From: Haloarchaeobius salinus
GTDB taxonomy: Archaea; Halobacteriota; Halobacteria; Halobacteriales; Natrialbaceae
Reading direction: 5' to 3'
DNA: 64,000 bases
NCBI RefSeq assembly: GCF_024464185.1
Contig: NZ_JANHAU010000002.1
Coordinates: 744,001 to 808,000 of the forward strand
Position 1 is the first letter of the stretch; each line of letters starts with the position of its first letter. Of the stretch, positions 18,915 to 27,261 are shown piece after piece. A program made the position numbers and the translations under genes. The notes beneath the pieces are model-generated. The model was given only the letters and a program-made list of their open reading frames with translations. It did no database searches and was not told the origin of the DNA.

Positions 18915-19450
18915 GCACGGCGATCGGCCTCGTGCTCCTGGCGTTCGTGCTGGCCTGCGCGGTCGCCACCGCCGTCCTGCGGGACGTGCTCGGGTCCGTC
19001 ATCGCCTTCGGGGCGTACAGCCTCGGACTCGCGGCCATCTGGGTGCTGCTCCAGGCCCCCGACGTGGGGCTGACCGAGGCAGCAGTCGGGGCCGGACTCG
19101 TCATCGTGCTCTACCTGATCACCATCGCGAAGACGGTCCGACCGACGGGCGAGCGCGTCATCGAACGGATCGACGTCCCCGCCGTCGTCGTCTCGGTCGC
19201 GCTCGTTGCCGTGCTGCTCTCGACCGTCGGGGCGCTCCCCCCGGTCGGGGCGGAGGCACCGTCCTCGACGGGCGATGTCTCGACGTACTACCTGGAGAAC
19301 GCCTACGAGGAGATCGGCGTCACGAACGCCGTGACCGCCGTCCTCGCGGGCTACCGTGGATTCGACACGCTCGGGGAGGCCGTCGTCGTCTACACCGCCG
19401 GTGTCGGCATCCTCGTCGCGCTGCGACAGGGGGTGAGCTCGGATGAGTGA
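18911..19450 (+). CDS. DUF4040 subunit of the Mrp-type antiporter (MbhD-like / MrpA C-terminal equivalent)
   Basis: A 179-residue protein with five or so hydrophobic helices. The stretch SVIAFGAYSLGLAAIWVLLQAPDVGLTEA (read here in two parts) matches the DUF4040/MbhD domain, which in bacteria is fused to the C-terminus of MrpA. In archaea it is a separate subunit, as here. A second half (from about 80) continues with helices and the LENAYEEIGVTNAVTAVL loop that resembles the MrpB N-terminal part. ATG 18911 overlaps mnhG. Confidence 0.88.
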   Translation: MSTAIGLVLLAFVLACAVATAVLRDVLGSVIAFGAYSLGLAAIWVLLQAPDVGLTEAAVGAGLVIVLYLITIAKTVRPTGERVIERIDVPAVVVSVALVAVLLSTVGALPPVGAEAPSSTGDVSTYYLENAYEEIGVTNAVTAVLAGYRGFDTLGEAVVVYTAGVGILVALRQGVSSDE

Positions 19451-19925
19451 GGCGGACGACGACGACGATGTACCCCGGATCCCCGGGCCGCAGTACGTCG
19501 AGAGCTCCGTCATCATGGCGACGGTCCGCGTGCTCGCCCCGTTCGTCCTCACGTTCGGTGCGTTCATGATGTTCCACGGGGCGGACGGCACCGGCGGCGG
19601 CTTCCAGGGCGGGGTCACCGTCGGCACCGTCGTCATCATGCTCGGGGTCGCCTTCGGCATCCGTGTCACCCGCGACTGGGTGGGGACGCGGGTCCCGGCC
19701 ATGCTGATGGGCCTCGGCGTGCTCGTCTTCCTCGGCATCGGACTCGGTTCGGTCGCCCTCGGCGGGGGCTTCCTCGACTACCCGATCTACGGGATCAAAG
19801 ATGCCAGCAAGTACAGCGTCGAACTCGTCGAACTCGCCATCGGGCTCATCGTCGCCGGCGTCAGCATCGGGCTGTTCTTCGCCCTCGCGGCCGGCATGCC
19901 CCCGAAGGGAGGTGAGGACGCGTGA
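19443..19925 (+). CDS. mnhB: Mrp/Mnh antiporter subunit B
   Basis: A 160-residue protein with four hydrophobic helices. The motif GADGTGGGFQGG (about 50-61) is the MnhB signature. An acidic N-terminal tail (SEADDDDDV) precedes the first helix. It is encoded with eight-base overlap to the DUF4040 gene and four-base overlap to mnhC. Confidence 0.94.
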   Translation: MSEADDDDDVPRIPGPQYVESSVIMATVRVLAPFVLTFGAFMMFHGADGTGGGFQGGVTVGTVVIMLGVAFGIRVTRDWVGTRVPAMLMGLGVLVFLGIGLGSVALGGGFLDYPIYGIKDASKYSVELVELAIGLIVAGVSIGLFFALAAGMPPKGGEDA

Positions 19926-20278
19926 TCGAGATGTTCCTGGACCGGTCGTACTACGTCGCGAGCGTCCTGCTCCTCGGCGTGGGAACGTACATGCTGCTGG
20001 CGAGTCGCAACCTCGTGAAGAAGGTCATCGGGATGAACCTGTTCCAGACGGGCATCTTCCTGTTCCTCATCACGTCGGCGTTCGTCGACGGGGGGAAGCC
20101 GCCGGTGGTGGGCGGCGAGGGTCCGTACGTCAGCCCGCTCCCGCACGTGCTCATCCTGACGGCCATCGTCGTCGGGGTGAGCCTGACGGCTGTCGCGCTC
20201 GCGCTCATCGTCCGTGCCTACGACGAGTACGGCACGCTGAACGAGGACACGCTCCGGGAGGTGCGTGGCGATGAGTGA
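19922..20278 (+). CDS. mnhC: Mrp/Mnh antiporter subunit C (NuoK-like)
   Basis: A 118-residue protein with three helices like NuoK. The conserved GMNLFQTGIFLFL in the second helix and LPHVLILTAIVVG in the third, with the family's DPLPQALVLTAIVIG-type pattern, identify MrpC. GTG start at 19922 overlaps mnhB; the stop overlaps the ATG of the next gene. Confidence 0.94.
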   Translation: MIEMFLDRSYYVASVLLLGVGTYMLLASRNLVKKVIGMNLFQTGIFLFLITSAFVDGGKPPVVGGEGPYVSPLPHVLILTAIVVGVSLTAVALALIVRAYDEYGTLNEDTLREVRGDE

Positions 20279-21764
20279 CCTCCCGGCGCTGGTCGTCGCG
20301 CTGCCCATCCTCGGCTCGGTCGCGGCCCTGCTCGCGGGGCTCGTCCGCGAGCGGACGGGCTGGCACGTCGCGGTGCTCGCGATGGCCGGGCAGGTCGTGC
20401 TCACCGTCGCACTCGCCGCGAGGGCGTTCGACGAGCGGGTCACGTACGTCGTCGGCTGGTTTGAGGCCCCCTACGGCATCGAACTCGTCGTCGACGGGCT
20501 CTCCGCGACGATGGCCGTCCTCGTGGCGGTCGTCTCGCTGGGCGTGCTCGCCTACGCACGCCGGGCCGGCCCCCGGTCGAACCCGTTCTACGCGACGTAC
20601 CTCCTGCTCGTCACCGGGCTCACCGGGGTCAGCGTCACGGGCGACGCGTTCAACCTCTACGTCTTCATCGAGATCATGGGGCTCGCGGCGTACGTGCTCG
20701 TCGCCGGGGGGCGGACCGCCGAGTCGGCCATCGCCGGCCTGAAGTACCTCATCGTCGGCACCGTCGGCGCGTCGCTGTACCTGCTCGGCGTCGCCTACGC
20801 CTACGTCGCGACGGGGACGCTCAACATGGCCGACCTCTCGAACGAACTCGCGGCCGTCGGGCACGACACGACGCTCGTCCAGACCGCGTTCGCGCTGGTC
20901 GTCGTCGGGCTGTTCATCAAGATCGCCGTCTTCCCGCTGCACACCTGGCAGCCCGACGCCTACGCGGACGCACCGCCGGTCGTCAGCGGGCTCATCTCCG
21001 CGCTCGTCTCGACGGTGGCCACGTACGCGCTCGTGCGCATGGTGTTCACCGTGTTCACCGTCGACTTCCTGCTCGCGAACCCGGCGGCCCGGACGGTGCT
21101 CGCGGTCGGCGGTGCGGTCAGCATCGTCGTCGGCAGCGTCCTCGCGGTGACACAGACCGAGATCAAGCGCGTCCTCGCGTACTCGTCGGTGTCGCAGTTC
21201 GGGCTGGTCGTCGTCGCCATCGCCGTCGCGAACGTGACCGCGCTCACCGGCGCGTTCATCCACCTCGTCGGCCACGCGGTGATGAAGGGCGGGCTGTTCC
21301 TGACCGCCGGTCTCGTCGCCAGCGCGACCGGCGCACGGAGCGTCGACGAGTACGACGGCCTGAGCGAGCGCGTCCCCCTCGGGAGCGCCGCCCTCGGCGT
21401 CCTCGCGCTGGGGATGGTCGGCGTCCCGCCCGCGGTCGGCTTCGTCGCGAAGTGGTACATCGCGCTGGGCTCGGTCGAGGCCCAGGCGTGGCCACTGGCG
21501 GTCGTCATCCTCCTGAGCACGCTGCTCACGCTCGCGTACTTCGCGAGGCTCATCGAGCGGATGTTCTTCCGCGACGCTCCCGAGAGCGCGCCCGACGACC
21601 GGGGGCTGGTGGCCGACGGGGCGACGGTCGCCGACGTCGCCAGCGTCTCCACGGGCATGCGGGCGACGGTCGTCGTCGCGGCCCTGCTGGCGGTCGGACT
21701 CGGCGTCGTCGGCTTCGAGTACGGACAGCTCCTCGAACCAACCATCGAACGACTCCTCGCATGA
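20271..21764 (+). CDS. mnhD: Mrp/Mnh antiporter subunit D, first copy (NuoN/M-like)
   Basis: A 497-residue proton-conducting transporter with about 14 helices. Visible channel residues: the helix-5 glutamate in YVFIEIMGLA, the lysine in GLFIKIAVFPLHTWQPDAY, and a lysine in GFVAKWYIALG. The lysine usual in the following helix of MrpD/NuoM is replaced (ALVSTVATYAL), as in NuoL. It exchanges H+ against Na+ together with the other subunits. The ATG at 20271 overlaps mnhC by eight bases; a GTG two codons earlier is possible. Confidence 0.94.
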   Translation: MSDLPALVVALPILGSVAALLAGLVRERTGWHVAVLAMAGQVVLTVALAARAFDERVTYVVGWFEAPYGIELVVDGLSATMAVLVAVVSLGVLAYARRAGPRSNPFYATYLLLVTGLTGVSVTGDAFNLYVFIEIMGLAAYVLVAGGRTAESAIAGLKYLIVGTVGASLYLLGVAYAYVATGTLNMADLSNELAAVGHDTTLVQTAFALVVVGLFIKIAVFPLHTWQPDAYADAPPVVSGLISALVSTVATYALVRMVFTVFTVDFLLANPAARTVLAVGGAVSIVVGSVLAVTQTEIKRVLAYSSVSQFGLVVVAIAVANVTALTGAFIHLVGHAVMKGGLFLTAGLVASATGARSVDEYDGLSERVPLGSAALGVLALGMVGVPPAVGFVAKWYIALGSVEAQAWPLAVVILLSTLLTLAYFARLIERMFFRDAPESAPDDRGLVADGATVADVASVSTGMRATVVVAALLAVGLGVVGFEYGQLLEPTIERLLA

Positions 21765-23470
21765 CTGACTCACTACTCCCACTCGCAGCGGTGCTCGTCT
21801 CCGGCGGTGCGGCAGTACCGATACTCGCCTCCGGCGGTCGACCGAACGTCCGTGAGGGCTGGACGCTGCTCGCGGCCGCGGCCAACCTGGCCATCGTCGC
21901 CAGCATGGTCCCCGGCGTCGTCTTCGACGGGCAGGTCTACGTGACCGACTTCGGGACGTTCGTCCCGGGCGTACGCTTCGCGCTCCGGGTCGACCCGCTC
22001 GCCCTGCTGTTCGGCCTGCTTGCCAGCCTGCTCTGGCTGGTGACGAGCTTCTACAGCATCGGCTACATGCGCGGGCTGGACGAGCACGCACAGACCCGCT
22101 ACTTCGCGGCGTTCGCCGGTAGCGTCGCCTCGGCGGTCGGCGTCGCCTTCGCGTCGAACCTGGTCGTGCTGTTCGTCTTCTACGAGCTGTTGACCGTGGC
22201 GACGTACCCGCTGGTCACCCACGACGAGACGGACGAGGCACGCGCCGCCGGCCGGAAGTACCTCGCGTACACGTTCGGCGGCGGCGTCGCGGTGCTCGCC
22301 GGCACCGTGCTGGTCTTCTGGGCGACCGGGACGACCGCGTTCACCGCCGGCGGCATCGGGGCGCTGGCCGACGCCGACCCGACCGTCGCCCGGGCCGCCT
22401 TCGCGCTGCTCGCCGGCGGGTTCGGCGTGAAGGCCGCGCTGATGCCGCTGCACTCCTGGCTGCCCGACGCGATGGTCGCGCCGACGCCGGTTTCCGGGCT
22501 GCTCCACGCCGTCGCCGTCGTCAAGTCGGGCGTCTTCGGCATCGCGCGGGTGCTGCTCGACGTGTTCGGCCTCGACCTCGTCGGCGCGCTCGGCCTCGAC
22601 GTGGTGCTGGCGTCGGTCGCAGCCTTCACGCTCGTGGTCGCGAGCGTCATCGCGCTCAGACAGGAGAACCTCAAGCGGCGGCTGGCGTACTCGACGGTGA
22701 GCCAGCTGTCCTACATCGTGCTCGGGCTCTCGGTGCTCGACCCGATGGCGACGACCGGCGGACTGCTCCACATCCCCGCCCACGCGTTCATGAAGCTCAC
22801 CCTGTTCTTCTGTGCGGGTGCCATCCACGTCGAGACCCACACCGACGACATCCCGAACATGGCCGGCATCGGCGCGCGGATGCCCCTGACGATGGGGGCG
22901 TTCACCGTCGCCGCCGCGGGCATGGCGGGGATCCCGCTCGTCGCCGGCTTCGTCAGCAAGTACTACATCCTCATCGGCACCGTCTCGACCGGACAGGTCG
23001 TGTTCACCGCCGCACTGCTCGTCTCGGGCGTGCTCAACATCGCGTACTTCTGGCCGGTCGTCTACACCGCCTTCTTCGAGTCGCCCGGCCGGAGCGACAC
23101 GAAGCCTGTCGTCGAGGGCCCCCTCGGCGGTCGCTTCGGCGGCGAGACGCCGGCGACCGACGGCGGACGGGAGCCCGACGAGGAGGACGCCAACGGCACG
23201 GACGACCACGGCTTCGCGCCGGACCACGAGGGCCAGGGCGTCCAGGACGATATCGAGGTCAGCGAGCAGCTGGCCCCCGAGCACGGCCCCACCAGCAGTC
23301 TCGACTGGGAGCACCGCGCACCGAACGGCTCCGAGTCCACCTGGTTCATGCTCGGACCCATCCTCTTCGCGGCGGCCGGCTCGGTCGTCCTCGGACTGGT
23401 CCCGACGCAGGCGGTGTTCCTCCGCATCGTCGACCTGATCGTCTCCGGACTGACGGGGGTGGTGGTCTGA
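21761..23470 (+). CDS. Mrp/Mnh antiporter subunit D, second copy
   Basis: A 569-residue proton-conducting subunit. It keeps the helix-5 glutamate (FVFYELLTVAT), lysine in GGFGVKAALMPLHSWLPDAM, the next-helix lysine in VVKSGVFG, and GFVSKYYILIG. A hydrophilic acidic loop of about 90 residues (roughly 445-535, with TDGGREPDEEDANGTDD) interrupts the membrane part before the last helix; such a loop is expected to sit on one face and may contact other subunits. Start overlaps the preceding gene by four bases. Confidence 0.92.
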   Translation: MTDSLLPLAAVLVSGGAAVPILASGGRPNVREGWTLLAAAANLAIVASMVPGVVFDGQVYVTDFGTFVPGVRFALRVDPLALLFGLLASLLWLVTSFYSIGYMRGLDEHAQTRYFAAFAGSVASAVGVAFASNLVVLFVFYELLTVATYPLVTHDETDEARAAGRKYLAYTFGGGVAVLAGTVLVFWATGTTAFTAGGIGALADADPTVARAAFALLAGGFGVKAALMPLHSWLPDAMVAPTPVSGLLHAVAVVKSGVFGIARVLLDVFGLDLVGALGLDVVLASVAAFTLVVASVIALRQENLKRRLAYSTVSQLSYIVLGLSVLDPMATTGGLLHIPAHAFMKLTLFFCAGAIHVETHTDDIPNMAGIGARMPLTMGAFTVAAAGMAGIPLVAGFVSKYYILIGTVSTGQVVFTAALLVSGVLNIAYFWPVVYTAFFESPGRSDTKPVVEGPLGGRFGGETPATDGGREPDEEDANGTDDHGFAPDHEGQGVQDDIEVSEQLAPEHGPTSSLDWEHRAPNGSESTWFMLGPILFAAAGSVVLGLVPTQAVFLRIVDLIVSGLTGVVV

Positions 23471-25230
23471 TGGTCGACCCCGTCGTCCCGCCGTTCGTCC
23501 CGGTGCTGCTCGCCGCGCTCGTCCTGCCGTTCGTGAGCCGCCGGGTCGGCCACGCGGTCGGCGTCGTCGCCACCGGAGCGGTCGTCCCGTACGTCTGGCT
23601 CGTCGCCGATGGACAGCACCTCCCGACGGAGCTGTTCGGCTTCGACGTGGTGCTGTTCAACGTCGACGCCTTCTCGACGCTGATGGGGCTCGTCTTCGGC
23701 TTCATCGGTGCGGTCGCGGTGCTGTACTCGTGGGCGAGCAACGCCGACTCGGTCCAGACGGCGTTCGCGCTCGGCTACGTCGGCACGAGCCTCGGTGCGG
23801 TGTTCGGCGGCGACTGGCTGACGCTCGTGTTCTTCTGGGAGCTGATGGCCGTCACCAGCACGCTGCTGGTCTGGCACTACGGCGGCCGCGCCGTCCGGGC
23901 CGGCTTCCGGTACGCACTGCTCCACGGCATCGGCGGCACGCTGCTGCTCGGGGCGGTCGTCTGGCACTACGTCGAGGTCGACTCGTTCCTCTTCACCGCC
24001 GCGCCGGACGGGATGGCCGGTGCCGTCGCGCCCGTCCTCGCGGCGATCGGTATCGGCGTCAACGTCGGCTTCGTCGGCCTGCACGCCTGGCTGCCCGACA
24101 CGTACCCGCGTCCGCACATCGCGGCCAGCGTCTTCCTCTGTGTCTACACCACGAAGACCGGCGTCTACGGGATGTACCGTGCGTTCCCCGAGGGACAGCT
24201 CGCCATCGCCTACATGGGCGGGATCATGGCGGTCTTCGGGGCCACGTACGCCCTCTTCCAGAACGACATGCGCCGGCTGCTGTCGTACCACATCCAGTCG
24301 CAGGTGGGGTACATGGTCGCCGGGGTCGGCATCGGGTCGACGCTCGCCCAGGCCGGGGCGATGGCCCACGTCTTCAACCACATCCTCTACAAGGGCCTGC
24401 TGTTCATGACCGCCGGCGTCGTCATCTACCGGACGGGCAGGTCCGACCTGAAGAAGCTGGGCGGCCTCGCGCGGGAGATGCCGATCACCGCCGGGACGTT
24501 CACGGTCGCGGCGCTCTCGATCGCTGGCTTCCCGCTGTTCAACGGCTTCGTCAGCAAGGGCATCGTCGTCTCGGCCAGTCACTACGACTTCCCGAAGGGG
24601 CCGCTCGCCGTCGGCGGCTTCACCACGCTCGAACTGCTGCTGCTCCTCGGCGGCGTCGGGACGTTCCTCTCGTTCATCAAGTTCGGCTACTACGCGTTCT
24701 ACCACGGGGAGTACGACGGGAGCGTCCCCGACGCCAACCGGGGGCAGACCGTCGCGATGGTGTCGGTCGCCGCGCTCTGTGTCGGCTTCGGCGTCTTCGA
24801 CTCGGCGCTGTTCGCCATCCTCCCGTACGACGTCACCTCCGAGTCGGTGGTCTCCCACGCCTACGTGACCTACACCGTCGACCACGTCGTCGAGGGACTC
24901 GTGCTGGCGGTCATCGGACTGGTCGGCTTCGCCCTGATAAAGAAGCCCCTGAAGCGCCTCGGGCGTGTTCCCGACGTCGATAGCCTCTACAACCCGCTCG
25001 CCATGTACGGCACGCGCTGGCTCGTCGTCGCCACGACCGAGCTGTACGCCGCTGTCGACCGGGCCGCCGTCGCCACCGCGAACGTCGCGGTCGCGCGGAC
25101 GGCCGGTGACGGCGCGAGCGCCGACGTCGCGTCGACCTCCGAGTACCTCCGGGAGCGCTCGGCGTTCACGATGAGCCTGCTGCTCGTCGCGATCGTGCTC
25201 GTCGGCGTCCTCGCGGCGCTGTTACTCTGA
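23470..25230 (+). CDS. Mrp/Mnh antiporter subunit D, third copy (MrpA-like position)
   Basis: A 586-residue proton-conducting subunit, last of the operon. The helix-5 glutamate (VFFWELMAVTS), the lysine in TTKTGVYGMYR and GFVSKGIVV are present, but the usual lysine before the HxWLPD motif is asparagine (GIGVNVGFVGLHAWLPDTYP). A C-terminal extension of about 80 residues with one more helix (SLLLVAIVLVGVLAALLL) follows, recalling longer NuoL/MrpA types. The start shares one base with the previous stop (TGATG). Its stop overlaps the end of the opposing coaBC gene by nine bases. Confidence 0.92.
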   Translation: MVDPVVPPFVPVLLAALVLPFVSRRVGHAVGVVATGAVVPYVWLVADGQHLPTELFGFDVVLFNVDAFSTLMGLVFGFIGAVAVLYSWASNADSVQTAFALGYVGTSLGAVFGGDWLTLVFFWELMAVTSTLLVWHYGGRAVRAGFRYALLHGIGGTLLLGAVVWHYVEVDSFLFTAAPDGMAGAVAPVLAAIGIGVNVGFVGLHAWLPDTYPRPHIAASVFLCVYTTKTGVYGMYRAFPEGQLAIAYMGGIMAVFGATYALFQNDMRRLLSYHIQSQVGYMVAGVGIGSTLAQAGAMAHVFNHILYKGLLFMTAGVVIYRTGRSDLKKLGGLAREMPITAGTFTVAALSIAGFPLFNGFVSKGIVVSASHYDFPKGPLAVGGFTTLELLLLLGGVGTFLSFIKFGYYAFYHGEYDGSVPDANRGQTVAMVSVAALCVGFGVFDSALFAILPYDVTSESVVSHAYVTYTVDHVVEGLVLAVIGLVGFALIKKPLKRLGRVPDVDSLYNPLAMYGTRWLVVATTELYAAVDRAAVATANVAVARTAGDGASADVASTSEYLRERSAFTMSLLLVAIVLVGVLAALLL

Positions 25231-26469
25231 GGGGAACGTCGCCGCGAGCGCCCGGGCGACCTCCAGCCCGAGCACGGACTTCGCGCCCTCGAACTCCGAG
25301 TACCCCTCCTCGTGCACCAGCAACGCACGACTCGACTCCTCACCCATCACGCTCGCGTCGTTGGCGACGACGAACGCGAGGCCGGCCCGTGCTGCCGTCT
25401 CCCGCGCCGCCGCGACCATCGCGTCGTCGTCGCCGCTCGTCTCGGTCTTGAACCCGACCATGCGGAGGTCGGGGTGCTCTGTGCGGACCGTGTCGAGCAG
25501 TTTCGCGGTGGGTGACAGCGACAGCGAGAGCTCGTCCTGCCCGGAGCGGATCTTCTCGTCGGCGGGGTCGACCGTGTAGTCGCCGATTGCCGCGACGGAG
25601 ACGAGCGCGTCGGCTGCCGTCCCGCCGTCGTCGTCACCGTCGACCGCCGAGAGCGCCGCCGCCGTCATCTCTTCGGCGCTCTCGACGCTCACGAGGTCGG
25701 CGTAGGGGACCCCGGTAACGGGGTCGCCGTCGGTCACCGCGTGCGGGCCGACCGCCCCGTGGATCAGCGTCACGTCCGCGCCGAGGACGTAGCAGGCCCG
25801 CGCGACGGCCCGGCCCGTCCGCCCGGAGGCACGGTTCGTCAGCACGCGTACCGGGTCGATGGCCTCCACGGTCGCGCCGCTGGTGACGACGACGTGGCGG
25901 TCCGAAAGGGGCGTGTCGCCCGTCGCCCGGGCGACGCCGAGGGCGATGGCGTCCTCCGTCGCGATCTTCGCCTTGCCCTCCTCGACGCGGGGGTCGACGA
26001 AGTCCACGCCCCACGACTGCAGGGTGTCCATCGCCTCCAGCACGCCCGGGTGGTCGTACATCGGCTCGTGCATCGCCGGCGCGACGACGACCGGCACGTC
26101 GGCCCCGAGCGCGGTCGTCGCGCACGTCGTGACGGGCGTGTCGTCGACCGCGGCGGCTATCTTGCCGACCGTGTTCGCCGTCGCCGGCGCGATCAGGAGC
26201 ACGTCCGCCCAGCCCTCGCGGCCGCAGAGCTCGACGTGCTCGACCTTCCCGGTTATCTCGGTGACGACGTCGTGCTCCGTGGCGAACTCGACCGCCCAGG
26301 GGTGCACGATGCCCTCCGCGCTGTGGCTCATCACCGCGCGGACGTTCGCGCCACGCCGGCGCAGCTCGTGGGCCAACTCGACGGTCTTGACGGCGGCTAT
26401 CGACCCCGTGATGCCGAGCGCGACGTTCACTCCGTCCAGCATAGCCCCGGCTTCGTGGTCCCGGCTCAT
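25222..26469 (-). CDS. coaBC: Bifunctional phosphopantothenoylcysteine decarboxylase / phosphopantothenate-cysteine ligase
   Basis: A 415-residue two-domain enzyme. The CoaC flavoprotein half (about 12-190) has GITGSIAAVKTVELAHEL, the FMN loop LLIAPATANTVGKIA and PAMHEPMYDHP. The CoaB half (about 200-410) has VTSGATVEAIDPVRVLTNRASG and the lysine-containing KIRSGQDELSLSL region. It makes 4'-phosphopantetheine from 4'-phosphopantothenate and Cys. In place of the bacterial Cys-containing clamp the sequence has EEGKAKIATEDA. ATG 26469 is chosen; Met 10 (26442) would also keep the fold. The archaeal upstream steps are encoded at 49-51 kb. A 10-bp gap to the FAD oxidoreductase suggests one transcript. 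Confidence 0.93.
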   Translation of the reverse strand: MSRDHEAGAMLDGVNVALGITGSIAAVKTVELAHELRRRGANVRAVMSHSAEGIVHPWAVEFATEHDVVTEITGKVEHVELCGREGWADVLLIAPATANTVGKIAAAVDDTPVTTCATTALGADVPVVVAPAMHEPMYDHPGVLEAMDTLQSWGVDFVDPRVEEGKAKIATEDAIALGVARATGDTPLSDRHVVVTSGATVEAIDPVRVLTNRASGRTGRAVARACYVLGADVTLIHGAVGPHAVTDGDPVTGVPYADLVSVESAEEMTAAALSAVDGDDDGGTAADALVSVAAIGDYTVDPADEKIRSGQDELSLSLSPTAKLLDTVRTEHPDLRMVGFKTETSGDDDAMVAAARETAARAGLAFVVANDASVMGEESSRALLVHEEGYSEFEGAKSVLGLEVARALAATFPSE

Positions 26470-26479
26470 GTGTGTTCCG

Positions 26480-27220
26480 TCAGTTCTCCTCGTCGTCGGC
26501 CGCGACGACGCTCGGGTGCATCGTCGGCTCGTCGTCCAGCATCTCGGTGTACGGCCGGAGCGCCTCCCGGGCGCGCTCGTCGCGCTCCATGCGCTCGGCG
26601 TCGTCGATCTCCGCACAGCCCGGCGGCACCTCGCGGCCCCTGCCGGTGAAGTAGCCCTCCGGCGTCACCCAGTCGTGGTAGAAGTTCACGTCGGAGTCGT
26701 GGACGATGGTCCGCCCGACGGTCGCGCCGTGGCCCGCACAGACGATGGCCTGATGGTACTGGTCGGCGAGCCGACCCGCCGCGTAGATGCCGTCGACGTT
26801 CGTCCGGCCCTCCCGGTCGGCCAGGACGTACGTCTTGCTCCCGCGGGTCTCCGTCTCCACGCCGAGCCCGTCGAGGTACGACGCGTCGGACCACGAGGCA
26901 GCGACGACGCGCTCGGCCGTGAACACCGTGTCCTCGTCGACGGTCACGGTGAACCCACCGTCGTCACCCGCTCCCACGTCGGTCACCAGCCCGTCGCGGA
27001 ACGAACAGCCCGCGATTCGGGCCTGCTCGCGGGTCCGCTCCAGCAGGCGGCGCGCGTCGACACCGAACGGGAAGCCCGGGTAGTTCTCCAGATGCGCGTT
27101 CCGCCGCAGTATCGACTCCTCGTCGTCGACGACGACGGTCGCCAGGTCGGCCCGCGAGGTGAAGATGCCCGCGGCCAGCCCGGCGACTCCGCCGCCGACG
27201 ATGCAGACGTCTGCGTCCAT
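26480..27220 (-). CDS. FAD-dependent NAD(P)/FAD oxidoreductase (thioredoxin-reductase-like, no CxxC)
   Basis: A 246-residue protein with an FAD-binding dinucleotide fold (DVCIVGGGVAGLAAGIFTSR at residues 4-23), ENYPGFPFGVDARRLLER, and the second FAD contact TNVDGIYAAGRLADQYHQAI. It has the small pyridine nucleotide-disulfide layout but lacks the redox CxxC of thioredoxin reductase and is shorter than usual (about 300), so the NAD(P) domain is reduced or missing. The reaction is unknown. A TATA (GTTTATCTC) lies about 27 bp from the ATG, indicating a leaderless mRNA that likely continues into coaBC. Confidence 0.85.
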   Translation of the reverse strand: MDADVCIVGGGVAGLAAGIFTSRADLATVVVDDEESILRRNAHLENYPGFPFGVDARRLLERTREQARIAGCSFRDGLVTDVGAGDDGGFTVTVDEDTVFTAERVVAASWSDASYLDGLGVETETRGSKTYVLADREGRTNVDGIYAAGRLADQYHQAIVCAGHGATVGRTIVHDSDVNFYHDWVTPEGYFTGRGREVPPGCAEIDDAERMERDERAREALRPYTEMLDDEPTMHPSVVAADDEEN

Positions 27221-27261
27221 ACCTGCGGGTCGGACCGCCGGGGAGATAAACCGGTCGAGAG

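Noticed and set aside
20205-24885. Long minus-strand frames across the mnh operon
   Set aside because: Their translations are charged repeats without motifs; the plus strand encodes clear Mrp subunits with overlapping stops and starts.
26480-27220. Thioredoxin reductase
   Set aside because: No CxxC redox pair and the protein is too short for the usual two-domain enzyme.
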